A stretch of 64,000 nt of DNA from Euclidia mi (taxonomy: Eukaryota > Arthropoda > Insecta > Lepidoptera > Erebidae): the NCBI GenBank assembly GCA_944739405.2, contig OX123183.2, positions 118,056,331 to 118,120,330 on the forward strand, written 5' to 3'. The translations under genes and the position numbers were made by a program. The notes beneath the pieces were generated by a model that was given only the letters and a program-made list of their open reading frames with translations, was not told where the DNA came from and ran no database searches. Positions 10,567 through 21,949 of the stretch are shown piece by piece (the stretch's first letter is position 1; every line of letters starts with the position of its first letter).

Positions 10567-12532
10567 ATAACTTTTCACCTCAGCAGTGAGAACACATATT
10601 ACTTAGGAGACATAGAAATGAACAGGAATAGATTGAATTCTGCATAATCACTTGTTGATTTAACTCTTCTGGTGTTAAAGTACAGTCATCACCGCTAGTT
10701 TCACTCATCTTTTTAGATTATTTTATATATTAATATAATTTAACACGTTACGCTATACCTACTGTATCAGCATCACCGAAATTTTTATTCCCGCTACTTT
10801 TTTAAATCGCGTTTTAATACCGCGTCCCTGATGTTTATTTTTCTAATGTATCATTGTTGTAATTCTAAATAAAAAAAATATACTGTTAATTAGACTTATT
10901 TTTATTAAAATCCAATAATAAATTAAACATGTAAACAATAACATATAAATAAAGTAATTTCTTTATTACAAATATCTTTTTTTTTTGCGTTGCCGTAGGT
11001 GTTTTCTTTGAGGTCGAATTCCAAAATCGAATTTCGAATTCGAAGGGTTTTGTTTTTTCACTCACTTTTTATCACCTTTTTATATGCATGTCAAAGAGAC
11101 AGAGCACAGTAAAATTCGAATGTTTCAAATTTGTGGCTGAACAATGTCAATTCGTGGCATTGAAAAATTAAAAAGCTACTTTGCCTCACGCTCGAATCAA
11201 AATCGCGTTTTGTTTACTGTTGTCTCGCAGCAAAAGCTGCATGTTTGAGCTGCTGTGGTGAAAATTATATTTAACTTGAAGTATGGGTTAGTTATAGTGA
11301 AAATACGTGAAAATATAATCTACCTTCGTTATTAAATATCTAGGAACATACAAAATCAAGACATCGGGACAGTGTTTGGGTAGTTTTAAGTGTAGCTATG
11401 TTTTTTGCTATTAATCAATAAATATAAAAAATTAGAAGTAATCAAAATTCAACTTCTTTTTATTAAATTCTAACATATAAGGAACTCAATAAATAAAAAC
11501 ATCACTCCAGACAACAAATAACAAACATTCTGACCATTGCTGTTTATGCTTAATTATTGACAGTATTTTCTCTAAGAACGAGAATATTGTAAGCACACTG
11601 GCTTGTTGTATGGGACAAAAATGTGGGTTGTAATTCTATGCTTATTTTCAAGACAAATTCTACATGTATTTTCTGTTCTATTTGAGTGCTAGTGACTGGT
11701 CTTCCACTGTTACCATATCAATCATTATACATATTTTATAACGTAGTTATGGACGTGTAGCCTGACCGGCTACAGGCGTCGAGCTACGGAGCCACCGTGT
11801 GGTTCTTAGTCGGTAACCCAGCCCACGGGGTGGGAATCCGACATACCCCCTTCGACCGGTCCCCGATTGGAGGATGATGATGAGGTAACTCATTTTCCAC
11901 ACGATAAAAAAGGTGATTTTTAAATAAAGGTTACTCACGTGTTTTTCATCGAATACACGCGACCTCGTCCTTTACTGATCTTTTCGTTACTAAAACTGAA
12001 CCTACTGAGCAGCTCAGGTATGGGGAGTGAGGGGAAGTTTACAAAACTTAGGAACCAACATTCGTACGGAACCTGTGGAGCTACACGTACATACGGGATA
12101 TTAAGGGTTACTACATTACAGAGTTCTGAGTTCTTTGCTCCGTATATTTTCTTAAACCACCTCTTACGATACCCACAACACATAAAAGGGCAACCGGATT
12201 AAGAACCTCCTTTTATAAGTCAGTTGAAGAAGAAAACAGGCATATCGCATGTTATTATTATTGCAACGTTATGTTATTATTGTGAAATATAGTAAAAGTA
12301 TGCACGTGCTAATCGCTGCCGCTTCTAACTTACATCTTATATTAATACTTCGCTCCAATGTAGGTAAATTCATGCGTAAGATCATTGTGTGCTGGCCTAT
12401 TGATCAGAAATATCGCTTCAACAGGTTTATATAAATAGCTGTGATGTTCAGTTTGTTAATAATGTTCTCGGTAAACGTGAATTTATGGACGATTAGCGAG
12501 GAAAAACTATATATGGCCAGGTCACCTTTAAG
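10567..12532. other. Long stretch without supported gene
   Basis: Mostly AT-rich. A GC-rich patch at 11750-11880 ('gacatacccccttcgaccgg', ending 'ggatgatgatgagg') looks like a repeat scrap, perhaps a LINE 3' end given the TGATGA run. The frames at 11935-12202 overlap on both strands and have no known domain. Confidence 0.35.
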
Positions 12533-14953
12533 GGCCTCCGCACACTAGCTTCTTTTAGCATCGGCGACCGGCGATTTTGCAACTGTATCGATGCTGCATC
12601 GCGTTTTAGCGACTCTCTGCGTTCGGACGCGGCGACCGTAGTGCTGTAGTGTGTTGTTCGTGATAGGCGAGTCGACTATCGATAAATTGATTTATTTTTT
12701 CATCGTTGTAATACAATAATTGTACAAAATCAGTAATATAGGTTTCTATAAAAAAACACTTATAACCAGTATAATTAAATGATGTTCGTTACAATGATGT
12801 TAAATTATGTTCTAATATTAATAGACTTATACTATCGAAAACTGGCAAGTTATACTCTACATTTTATGCTCTAAACAATAGATGGCATGGACAGTACTGC
12901 ACTCATTTCTTCGTATTAATATTAACGTTTGAATTGATAGATGATACTCTCTGAAAGTAATACGAGAACTGGTTTTTAGACGTAGGTAAAAAAACTGACT
13001 TAAGCTTGCTTAATATTTTCATCGGTATAAAGAAAGCAGTAGGTAGTGTAGCTTTATCATAACCTATGATAAGGGTCGCTTCGTCAAAATCTAGTACATC
13101 ACTCTAGGTAGTGTACTGCCTTAACAAAAACTTAAATATTTATTATAAGCGCTGTCATAATTTTATCGACATTAATTATTCTGTTTAAGCCAGTCACTAG
13201 TCAAACCCTATAATAACATCCTTATTTTCGGTTACAGAATAATAAATAAAACTTTGGGGTAAAATTACCCCAAACGGCTATTAAAAGTTGTAGTGTACAA
13301 AATAAATTATTTTTGTAGTTTACATGGGGATATTTTTAACAAAGCATCAAACATTTTAAGTAACACTAAAGTGCTTCACGTTAAAAAACTTCATTATTTC
13401 ATTAAATTACTAATTGTACACCAAATTAACGATCGTTCTACAAAATATCATTTAATATGAAAAGTCTCGTCCGCTCCGGAAACTTATCCACTCGGAAAAC
13501 TTAATAGGTTATGTTAGGTTTTCTTGTGACGCTGCCACCCAAAAAAGGAGCTTCGAAGGGCTCTGTAAACTTAGTTTATCAAACATTTGACTAAATTGTT
13601 GAAAAATTAATGCATGCGTAATTGACACCCTGGGGTAATTTTCTCACATAGCTAAGCAGACTAGATGGATGTTTTTTTAGGCCACGTGACTGACAACTTT
13701 AGGAGATGAATCGTAATAATCGTAATCATCTTAAGAAAAAATATAAGTTGTGCCCCTGGGGTGAAGAATTTTATCACCCCAGAGTGTTATTTAAGGGTTA
13801 ACAAATAAGTGACAACCTATGGTAAGGAGTCGTCCTTTAATCCCGTGAGTCTTGATAGGTGGAAGGGACAAATAAGTGTAGACAGATATCAAGTGTCCTT
13901 GTTTTTCTTGAGCCAGAGATTTTTATCCTATACGCATCATAAAACAAAGATCGTTCGTTCGATTGGCAGGGATTCAGAAAAGTCCTGTATTAAGATCTTT
14001 CGTTGCCTTTGGAAGCTCTAGGATGCTTTAATCAACCCACTTCAAAAAGGAGGTTGTCCTCAGTTTGGTCTGGATATTTTGATTTTATGTAGGTGCACCG
14101 GTCTCTGAATTTTCTGATCCATTTCTGGAATTCTTTATGTTTGATATGCTTATATTTTAGAAAATTATTATATTTTGCAAGACTGAATTGCAATTATTGC
14201 AAGTTAAGACATAAATGAGCCAGTATACTTCTAAAATAGCGTTCTTAAACGTAATGATGCATGATATGTATATTAATATTTTTTTACAATGCGAAAATAG
14301 AGAAAATATCAAAGAAGTCTGCAAGTAGCGTCCATGGATGAAAAGATTTGCATTTTAGAAACATCTTATGAGAAGAGTGGACGATTATCTATTTAGGTAA
14401 ACAAGTGATAAATAGGAGGGTAGAGAGGAAAAGGCAGGGGCCGACCAAATAAAAGATGGAATAACTGTGTGAGAAGATATGTAAGAAAAGGGGGAAGTGA
14501 TCGGATGACTGGTGACAGAGAAGTATGGAAGAGAATGTATGTCCATACAGCGCCAACCCCAACAAATTGAAGTCAGGTAAGAGATGAAGAGAATAATGAG
14601 TGTTATATTTTTTTATTTTAGCTTAAATTTTGACACCAGTAGCTCGCAATGTCTGTTTAGGATAAAATATTTTTTTATTTACTTTGTATAAAAAAAACTT
14701 TTGATAAAGAATGAGGAAAGGTGGTAAAGCCTCCAGCCTACCCAGGTATCATCATCACTGAGTAAGTTTAAAATTGGAAAGACATAAAATCACGTTATTA
14801 ATGGACGACCCCTACGTTATTATTTTAAGTGACAAGTCGCCGCGATCGGCATCTTCCAGTGTGCGGTGTAAGAATTCGGATGCTGCATCTGGATGCTAAA
14901 AAGCGACTGAATCGCAGGTCGCCGATGCTAAAAGATGCTAGTCTGCGGAGGCT
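12533..14953. mobile_element. Decayed DNA element with terminal inverted repeats (candidate)
   Basis: The left end 'ggcctccgcacactagcttc' then 'ttttagcatcggcgacc' is matched in inverted form by the right end ('ggtcgccgatgctaaaagat' then 'gctagtctgcggaggct'). The match covers about 50 bases with few differences. Beyond it both arms carry further GCATC/GATGC words. No transposase is recognisable between them, and the interior includes a LINE remnant at 14431. It is either one element of 2.4 kb with a lost interior or two related short elements in opposite orientation. Confidence 0.45.
14431..14569 (+). pseudogene. C-terminal remnant of a LINE reverse transcriptase
   Basis: One frame reads GRGRPNKRWNNCVRRYVRKG and then GSDRMTGDREVWKRMYVHTA before a stop. 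The pattern RGRPxxRW...V+...M..DR..W++ is typical of the last residues of RTE-like and related LINE polyproteins, just after the RT and its C-terminal helices. Upstream the frame is broken and no RT motif remains. It lies inside the inverted-end interval at 12.5-15.0 kb. Clade assignment is uncertain. Confidence 0.5.
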
Positions 14954-15182
14954 CTAAATAGGTAACAGATTTTTGAAATATTTTATTAGTCATAACATAA
15001 CTTCGCGTCTTTTATCCCCGCGGTGTCTTCGCTTAAAATGTTACTACTTTATAACATCAAACATTATCATTACTATTACTGGTTTGTTTTATTTTTATAG
15101 AAATGATTCTACCACACAATTTTGACGTCATTATAATATTACATAACATTACATAACTTCACACCTGTTATCCCCGAAGACC

Positions 15183-15300
15183 CCTTGGTAGCAGAGGCAG
15201 AGGTGTATTACACACCCACACTTCGCCAGTTATGTTTCGGTCCCAATGTAATAGGGGGCGAGCCTATTGCCATATACCGGGCACATTGTTAAGCGAGCGA
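15183..15300 (-). repeat. SINE (family A) fragment
   Basis: The minus strand carries the family A words 'ccgggcac', 'ctattacgtgggac'-like and 'tgtgggtgtgtaatacacc', with the tail at 15183. The tRNA head is missing. Confidence 0.65.
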
Positions 15301-16675
15301 TAATTAACATTTTCATTAGCTTATGTGGAATGAAAATGTAACAATATTTGAATACACAAAATGCACTCCACGAAATAACCGTGATTGACCAGGAAAAATA
15401 TGTCCATAAAATTAAAGAATTTTTGGAATACAAAAATTGTGGCAGAAAATGTCTTATTCCGATTTTTGCCCAAGGCCTGACATAGGCAAATCATTGGAGA
15501 ACTAACGTCATGAAAATTTACCAAGTTATGCCAAAGAACCATAAACGTAAAACTCCGACTTGATTGCAAAAAAATAATGTTGGCTAGCCATTACTACAAT
15601 ACTGACACACAACGAAAAAAAAAGTATAAATTGCACCGCAAACTTAAAATACCCAACCATTACCAACCACTCAGCCCCTACCATTAGCCGCAGTAAACTA
15701 AAAACCGAGCTTATAATAGACACGAACAAAGTCTCTTAGCAGGTGCCCATCAATAACAGAAACTATCTTTAGCAAAGGCGCCAAGACTGCAACCGGATCG
15801 ATAACCAATCAGCTTCAAGCTCTACCCGGTAGAATTACACGGGCCTTGATTAGGTACTCGCGATCTCTGTAACTACAACCTAGACGGTCAATAAACTTAC
15901 GCTGGCTTCTCTTAATATTTTCCCCTGGATAACCGTTAGGTGTTGCTGTTAATGTTGTCTCTGATGTTTTGACGGCGGTTGTTAATATTTTTAGTGGAGA
16001 CTGCACTTCAGTGGCAGTTTCGAAGGTGTTCGAGTGTTACTATCGCAGTAATGACGTAAGAGTAGAAGTGAGGATGGATTTTAGCAATAATACTGCAGTT
16101 ATGTCTTGCTTACTGGTATAAGACATGACGTGTGTTTTCACAATAGTGGATCTCGACGTTGTAGGAAGTGATTACGGATTTTCATTTGCTCCAGATCCTG
16201 ACATTTTTTGATGAATTTTTAAAACAAATTCAGCCTGTTAGAGTATTCCTAAGCTGTTCTGAATTAGGATCTATTTTAGTATTCATATAATATTTGATCG
16301 TACTTTCCTTCATTTGACTCATAAATGTGTAAATGTCAATCTGTTTGCGAGCGACTTACGGAAACCATCTCAAAATAATATTGTAATCGCTTATTACTTA
16401 TATATGAAAGAAGAAAATTATAAGTTACTTCATGAAGGTTATAAAAGAGCTATGAGTACGTTGTATATTACTGAGAATAAGGTAAAGTAGGTTATAAGTC
16501 AGTAAAGCAGCGTACTAAGCATTGAACTAAGACAACTCGTACACTACGCAATTAAGACGCATATCCGTTTATTTGTTTAAATCTTTATAATTATACACAG
16601 CGTATACAGGTGGATTTAATGCCATGGGCATTATCTCCCAGTCTTTAAATTATTTATATATATTTTTTTATTATA
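15301..16675. other. Stretch without supported gene
   Basis: Frames on the minus strand at 15230-15729 and 15815-16006 overlap each other and show no recognised domain. No repeat was recognised. Confidence 0.4.
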
Positions 16676-16872
16676 GACTCAAGCCTGCATCTCTGAAGGT
16701 GGAGAAGTGAAGTGTGTAATATTACACCCACATTTCGCCATTATGAATTTTAGGTCCCACATAATAGGGGGCGAGTCTATTGCCGTTACCGTGACTCCGA
16801 CACCAAGACACCGCGCTGCTACTGAGAATTCAGAAAAACTTAGTAACACTTTGCCCAACCCGGTAATCAAAC
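16676..16872 (-). repeat. SINE (family A), body plus part of tRNA head
   Basis: On the minus strand: 'gtttgattaccgggttgggc' (box-B side of the head), 'aaagtgttactaagttttt', 'ctcagtagcagc', 'ctcgccccctatta' and 'aatgtgggtgtaatattaca'. The 5' part of the head beyond about 16875 is replaced by unrelated sequence, so this copy is 5'-truncated. Confidence 0.75.
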
Positions 16873-17454
16873 ATACACATACTACACACTACAGAACAAA
16901 CTACTACATAACAAACATATACTATCCACTGGAACTCGGAGGCAGTCCTGGATGAGTTGTTAAGTGTTGAATTCTGGTTGCGTAGTGTGCGGCACATCTT
17001 ATCCTGGTACTCTTTATTTTTATTACGAAGGATCTCATTATAAGACGGTTGTGACATGCGTGGGCGTAGCCTTTGACAGGACGGGTCGTCTAATGAAGAT
17101 TTCTCGAAAGTCGTATAAATTAATCTTTCTTATTTTTTTGGAGTAATACATACTTAATTAGTAAGGAAACCTTACGTTGAGTAGACTTATCGTTAGGCTT
17201 TCTTCCTCATTAATTATTTCTTACTTATATTTGAGTGCACATAATTATTATTATGGGGCATTTAACATTATGCTTTTTCCATTAAATATTTCAATATTAA
17301 TGGATATGTCAGTGTCGGTGAAATAACAAATTAATAATAAGATTAAGGCTTTTTATGGTATGGATTAATTATATGTATTTGATTTAGTACTACTCATTTT
17401 GAAATTGTTTTACCTTAACGTTAAAATTAAAGGATCGTGTTTATTCTTCTTCAT

Positions 17455-17620
17455 AATTTCAGCTAGTAGACGTCCACTACTGGCAAAGGCCCAAGCCCCA
17501 TCGCCACTTTCTCTCCTCGAGAGTATTCATATATACTTTTAGAGATTTGATTTTCACACGCATGTTTTTATCATCTTGTCAAGCTGAAGACGTCCACTGT
17601 TGGACATACGCCTCGTAAAT
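17455..17620 (-). repeat. RTE-type LINE 3'-end scraps
   Basis: 'gtagacgtccactactggca' (17466) and 'agacgtccactgttggacat' (17587) are reverse-strand matches to the last bases of the RTE element, where 'tgtccagcagtggacgtcg' occurs at 25024. They probably represent two truncated insertions. Confidence 0.55.
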
Positions 17621-17757
17621 GGCTCTACTCGTAAACCGGTCGTGAGCCACCCGTATTTATTACCCATTCCCAACAGCATCGTGCTGCGTTATCAGGTGCC
17701 TTTCTTTCTGCCCCACTTCTTGCATTGTCACTTTGGCTTGACTATTCGGTTTTTTGT

Positions 17758-17872
17758 GTCATCATCATCATCATCAGCCTTTAACAGTCCACTGCTGGAC
17801 TAGGCCTCTCCTTTGAAAGGAGGAATTGGCCTACTACACCACGCTGGCCAAACGGGGTGGTATAGGGTTTGT
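17758..17872 (-). repeat. SINE (family B) 3' fragment with CAT microsatellite
   Basis: Starts with (CAT)n at 17760-17773, then 'cagtccactgctggactagg' and 'acaccacgctggcca'. These match the tail of the SINE at 2.1 kb. The head is missing. Confidence 0.65.
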
Positions 17873-18199
17873 ATCAAATTTACCTTCTCTTACAGTGCTG
17901 TTCTCTGCATAATATGCTCCCTCTGTCGGCTCTTACGACACCCATGGGATTATATGGGGTGGTGACATTCCGTATTCTTAATCCGTCACCACACTTTTTG
18001 TGTACCATATGTACGATATGGTTGGCTTAAATTACATAATTATAAGACCCGGTATGCTAGCTCTAATGATCTATCAAAAATGATTCTCAAACTTTTCTAA
18101 TAATAATTTTAACCAAGTTCAATTATGGGAATTTCTTAAAATTTTAATCATCAGGTATGTAGTTTTAAGTAAATTAAGGCTAGATTCAGCTACAACAAA

Positions 18200-18560
18200 A
18201 TCATCATCCTCTTGGCGTTATCCCAGTTTGAACCCGGGGTCCGCTTACAAGTGTAACCGGATTTGGCTGAATATTAGCTTTTCCACAGAGCGACTGACTG
18301 TCTGACCTCCGCAACCCGAAGGGATAGCGATATTCCGTTGGTGTAGACTAGTATCAGTTTGTTCAGAGGTACTGAAGGTCAAAGATCTTCATGACAGCCG
18401 GGATCGACGGCTTAAAGTGCTCTCCGAGGCACTGGGCAAGCGATAATACTTTACAATTCAAAACGTACATAACTCCGAAAAATCAGTGGTGTGCGCCGTG
18501 GATTCTAACCCGGTACTCTCTGCACACCGCTAGGCTTTCGCTGCCTTTTCAGCTACAACA
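18200..18560 (-). repeat. Mixed SINE/LINE scraps
   Basis: 18450-18560 carries a family B SINE head region on the minus strand ('agttatgtacgttttgaatt', 'ccgggttagaatccacgg'). 18200-18350 ('ggcgttatcccagtttgaac', 'gacctccgcaacccgaaggg') looks like another dispersed lepidopteran repeat, from memory only. Confidence 0.4.
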
Positions 18561-19274
18561 AAATAACGTGGTCATTAGCATATTTAACAAACCTAGTCCC
18601 ATGCCATAGAATCTATTGCACTTGAATATCTCCAAGGCCACAAACCAACAGTAATATAAAACATTTTTCCACATAATGAGCTCTTACAAATTTGCATAAC
18701 GTTCTCCTAACTAATGATCCCACAACTCATGTTTTATTAATATCCCCGTGCAACGGAGACAATTCTGCTCTGCCACAAATAAAAGCAACGGACAGATTGT
18801 AAACGTGATGCCACATTTACTGAGGTTTTACGCGCGTTGCATGATTTACGGCCGATTTCAATCTTCGAGTTATCAATGGATTTTGAGACTCGAGATATAT
18901 GTCTATAGAAGAAGGAACTTATTTGTTGTTTATATTTAAAATATATTGTTTCCTTCTTCTTAATGGTGTTGTAAAGAAATGTTACCCGACCGTGGACACA
19001 AAAATAGTTTTAAGAAAAACTGTTATTGTATTTTATTTTATTTATATGCATCTATTTACCTACCTTCTGGACCTAACAGAATATCAGTGCCATATCGCTA
19101 ACCAGCAAGATGGCTCAATGCTGAGTTAGGATCCAATTCTGTATTCCTTAAAATATCCTCTATTTTTTTTATGTTTTGTTTATTTTGTAAATGTATTGGG
19201 AAGCAGAATAAATATGTTTTCTTCCTTTCTTTCTTTTTAGATACATGTTTGACATATCTTTATATCAAAAATTT
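18561..19274. other. Stretch without supported gene
   Basis: Only short AT-driven frames. 'agcagaataaatatgttttc' followed by CTTTC words (19202-19236) resembles a LINE or SINE tail. Confidence 0.4.
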
Positions 19275-19405
19275 ATTTTTTATAGACTCCCGCCTGTATC
19301 CCCAAGGAACATACATGCCAAATTTCAGCTTCCTGCGCCCAATAGTTTCGACAGTAGCGTGTCTGTCAGTCAGTAAGTAACGCAAGGATTTTATATATTA
19401 AGATA
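19275..19405 (+). repeat. Dispersed 'aacatacatgccaaat' repeat
   Basis: 'cctgtatccccaaggaacat', 'catgccaaatttcagctt', 'gtctgtcagtcagtaagtaa' and 'gcaaggattttatatatta' match the ordered words of the copies at 7.64 and 55.2 kb. Confidence 0.6.
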
Positions 19406-19427
19406 TCATACCTACATAACGCCCCAG

Positions 19428-19500
19428 GGTACCTGGGGATCGAACCCGAGACCATCGTCTCGGCAGTCCGTTACGTACACCACTGGGTTATCGCCGCTTT
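19428..19500 (-). repeat. tRNA-derived SINE head (family B)
   Basis: On the minus strand: AAGCGGCGATAACCCAGTGG (box A side) and GTCTCGGGTTCGATCCCCAG (box B side), about 45 bases apart. The head resembles that of the 2.1 kb copy. The body is not recognisable beyond 19428. It is not a functional tRNA gene, because no proper acceptor or anticodon stem could be drawn. Confidence 0.6.
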
Positions 19501-20619
19501 TCATCCCACGAGATAAAATTTAAATGCAATTATGACCTTTTGACTTTGTAATTTGATCACAGTACTAGAAAAGACATTATTTCTAACCCAATGTTGTTTT
19601 TCACAGTTTACAATAATATTGTGAGCAAATTCTTTCATTTCAACGGTTGCCAAATGCATGCGACATGCGTCAAAACATAATTATATCTGTTTTGATGTAG
19701 ATTTTTCAAAATGAGACTTTTTGCTTCCGTAATATTAAATTTATTTTTAATATTCTCAATAAAGCAATCTTGTGCGTAATCGTATGAATGAAACCTAATA
19801 CATTTAACTGCATTTCTTGCTTTTTATTTTGCAACTGAACAATTCGTAACAGAAGATGATTATGTTAATGTATTTATTATTATTTAAGTTAATTACAGAA
19901 TAAAACTGTTTTTTTTTGTGTAAACTGAGAAAGCATGAGGATTGCAGCTTTCTGATGAGGTGTATGGTGAGACCATGATATAGTTGGTATTATTATATAC
20001 GCATATTTTTTTATTTAAATAGTGCATTGCTGTTTTTAGCCCGCCTAACCGCAAATGTGAATATGAATGTGCTGTTTCAAATAAATTATTTACACATAAG
20101 TATACATACATACCTATGTACAACTTTAAACCATATTTTAATTATAATGACACCCAAGCAATATTCACAAAACTTTACTCAGTCGCTTATTAAAATAAAG
20201 CGAATGTGGCGTCACCCTTATTCACTGTTGCAAAGTTTCGATTGAACCGTCACAGATAACGAATAACAATAGTCTGAATGTAGAGCCTCCGTTTGTATCC
20301 CGTCTGAGTTCTCCAGGAGTTTTTCTGCTCCTGTGTGTATATGGTCGCTGGATTTCGCGATGTCAAATTGGTTTTCTACTATACATTCTGTACAAGTATA
20401 ATGGTGGCTTCTGAGCAAATTGTTTTATTGTAATTTATCTGGTAGGTACTATTTGAAATTCAATTCAATTTTGTATTTGGATATAATTTATCTTAATTTA
20501 CATAGTTCTCATTTTCGCCGATTTAAAGGCGGTCCTTGTACAAGAGTTACCTTGCTTTATCCTTATTGGCAATGTTTTTTAATATTTAATCCTTATAGTA
20601 AACTGAGGTTATGAGAAAA
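19501..20619. other. AT-rich stretch without supported gene
   Basis: Short overlapping frames on both strands, no recognised domain or repeat. Confidence 0.45.
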
Positions 20620-20665
20620 AGGCTTTTTTAAGAACTATTTAAATAAATAGTTCTCAAAAAAGCCT
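20620..20665. repeat. 46-bp near-perfect palindrome
   Basis: AGGCTTTTTTAAGAACTATT and its inverted copy AATAGTTCTCAAAAAAGCCT pair with one mismatch around an AT-only loop. It could be a short hairpin from a DNA element. No neighbouring gene makes a terminator role meaningful. Confidence 0.7.
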
Positions 20666-21949
20666 GCGGCACAAACAATTATTGAATGTCAGTACTTAAT
20701 AACTTATTAGAATTAAGTACCTGACACCTACAGGTACCCAGTTTGGTGCCATTGCCTTCTAGAAGTCATATGGGTGAAACTGTTAATCATACTGAGAGCA
20801 CGTTAAGTTGTCGGCGGTCTCAGCTGGCATTAAGATTGTCTATGGTAATTATGGGGATTAAATACTCTGAGTTATACCGACGAAGAATATGCTTAGCCCT
20901 CAGTGATGCAGTCAGATTTAAGTTGTTTCGTATTAAAGTTAATGTTTCTTCACTGACCACACTTTACTGTTAAGCCGGAGGGTCGGAGGATCTATTCCAA
21001 ACAAAGACTTTTGTGATAGGTAGTATTATATATATTATATATACTATTTGTTCTGCCTGGACGTAATTTATCTATGCATACGCATGTATTGAAGAACATA
21101 ATATGAGAATGCTCATAAATTATCTGGTTGCTATGCTCAGTTTAAGATCACACATCTCATATATGTGAGTTTCTTAGAATACCTATTAAATTATTAGTAT
21201 CCTTAAACCAGATCATCTTCAGCCTAAAACATCAGCATAAACGTTAAAATATAATTACTCAGCCCGGCCGTAATCTAATCTCAATTTCCTTTGTACTAGT
21301 AATATTGTGGGTTCGTGTCCCGAAACTATCAACTAATCTGGTGAAAGCCATCGGGAGTCCCAGAGATGTCAATGTTATCTATTATTAAAATCAACCTGGG
21401 TAGGCTTGGCGCCTAAAACGTGTTCCAGCGACAATTTTCAATTATCCGTATATTGTTCATGTGTATGGCAATTAAAATTATGTCTTACTAGGTATGACCC
21501 AAGGATTTGCTTGCTTGGGTTATACTGGATTTATTCTAATATCTTGCTGAAAGTGATGGAATCAATTCACACGAAAGAAACATTTTTGTGAGCGTCGTAT
21601 TTTTGTTCCGAGTATCATATTTAAGAAGATAAAAGACGAATACAAATGAAAGGCCAGCTTTCTAGTTGAAGTGGACTATAATATTTCTCAATGTGCCTGG
21701 TATGCTCTTTGCTATACTTTTATGTTTAAGAAAAAAATTAAGGTACTTCAAAGAATGTTAATTTTAGTAAAATATTATGAACATCTTTTTATACCGAACA
21801 ACCAAAGTAAAACCAAGTGAGAGTACTTTTATTAACTTGTGAATATGTATCATATTCTACGGCTTTTTCGTATTCATAATTGCTGACTGCCCATTTTTGA
21901 CATTTTTATAACCGCAGATGGTTACAGAAAAAACTGTTAAATAAAGAGG
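20666..21949. other. Stretch without supported gene
   Basis: 'gagagcacgttaagttgtcg' near 20795 resembles text in the 5S-like SINE ('gagggcacgttaagttttca', 26996) and may be a scrap of the same family. Nothing else recognised. Confidence 0.4.

Noticed and set aside
19428..19500. Possible tRNA gene on the minus strand (box A and box B present)
   Set aside because: Acceptor and anticodon stems do not close, and the text matches the head of a SINE also present at 2.1-2.4 kb.
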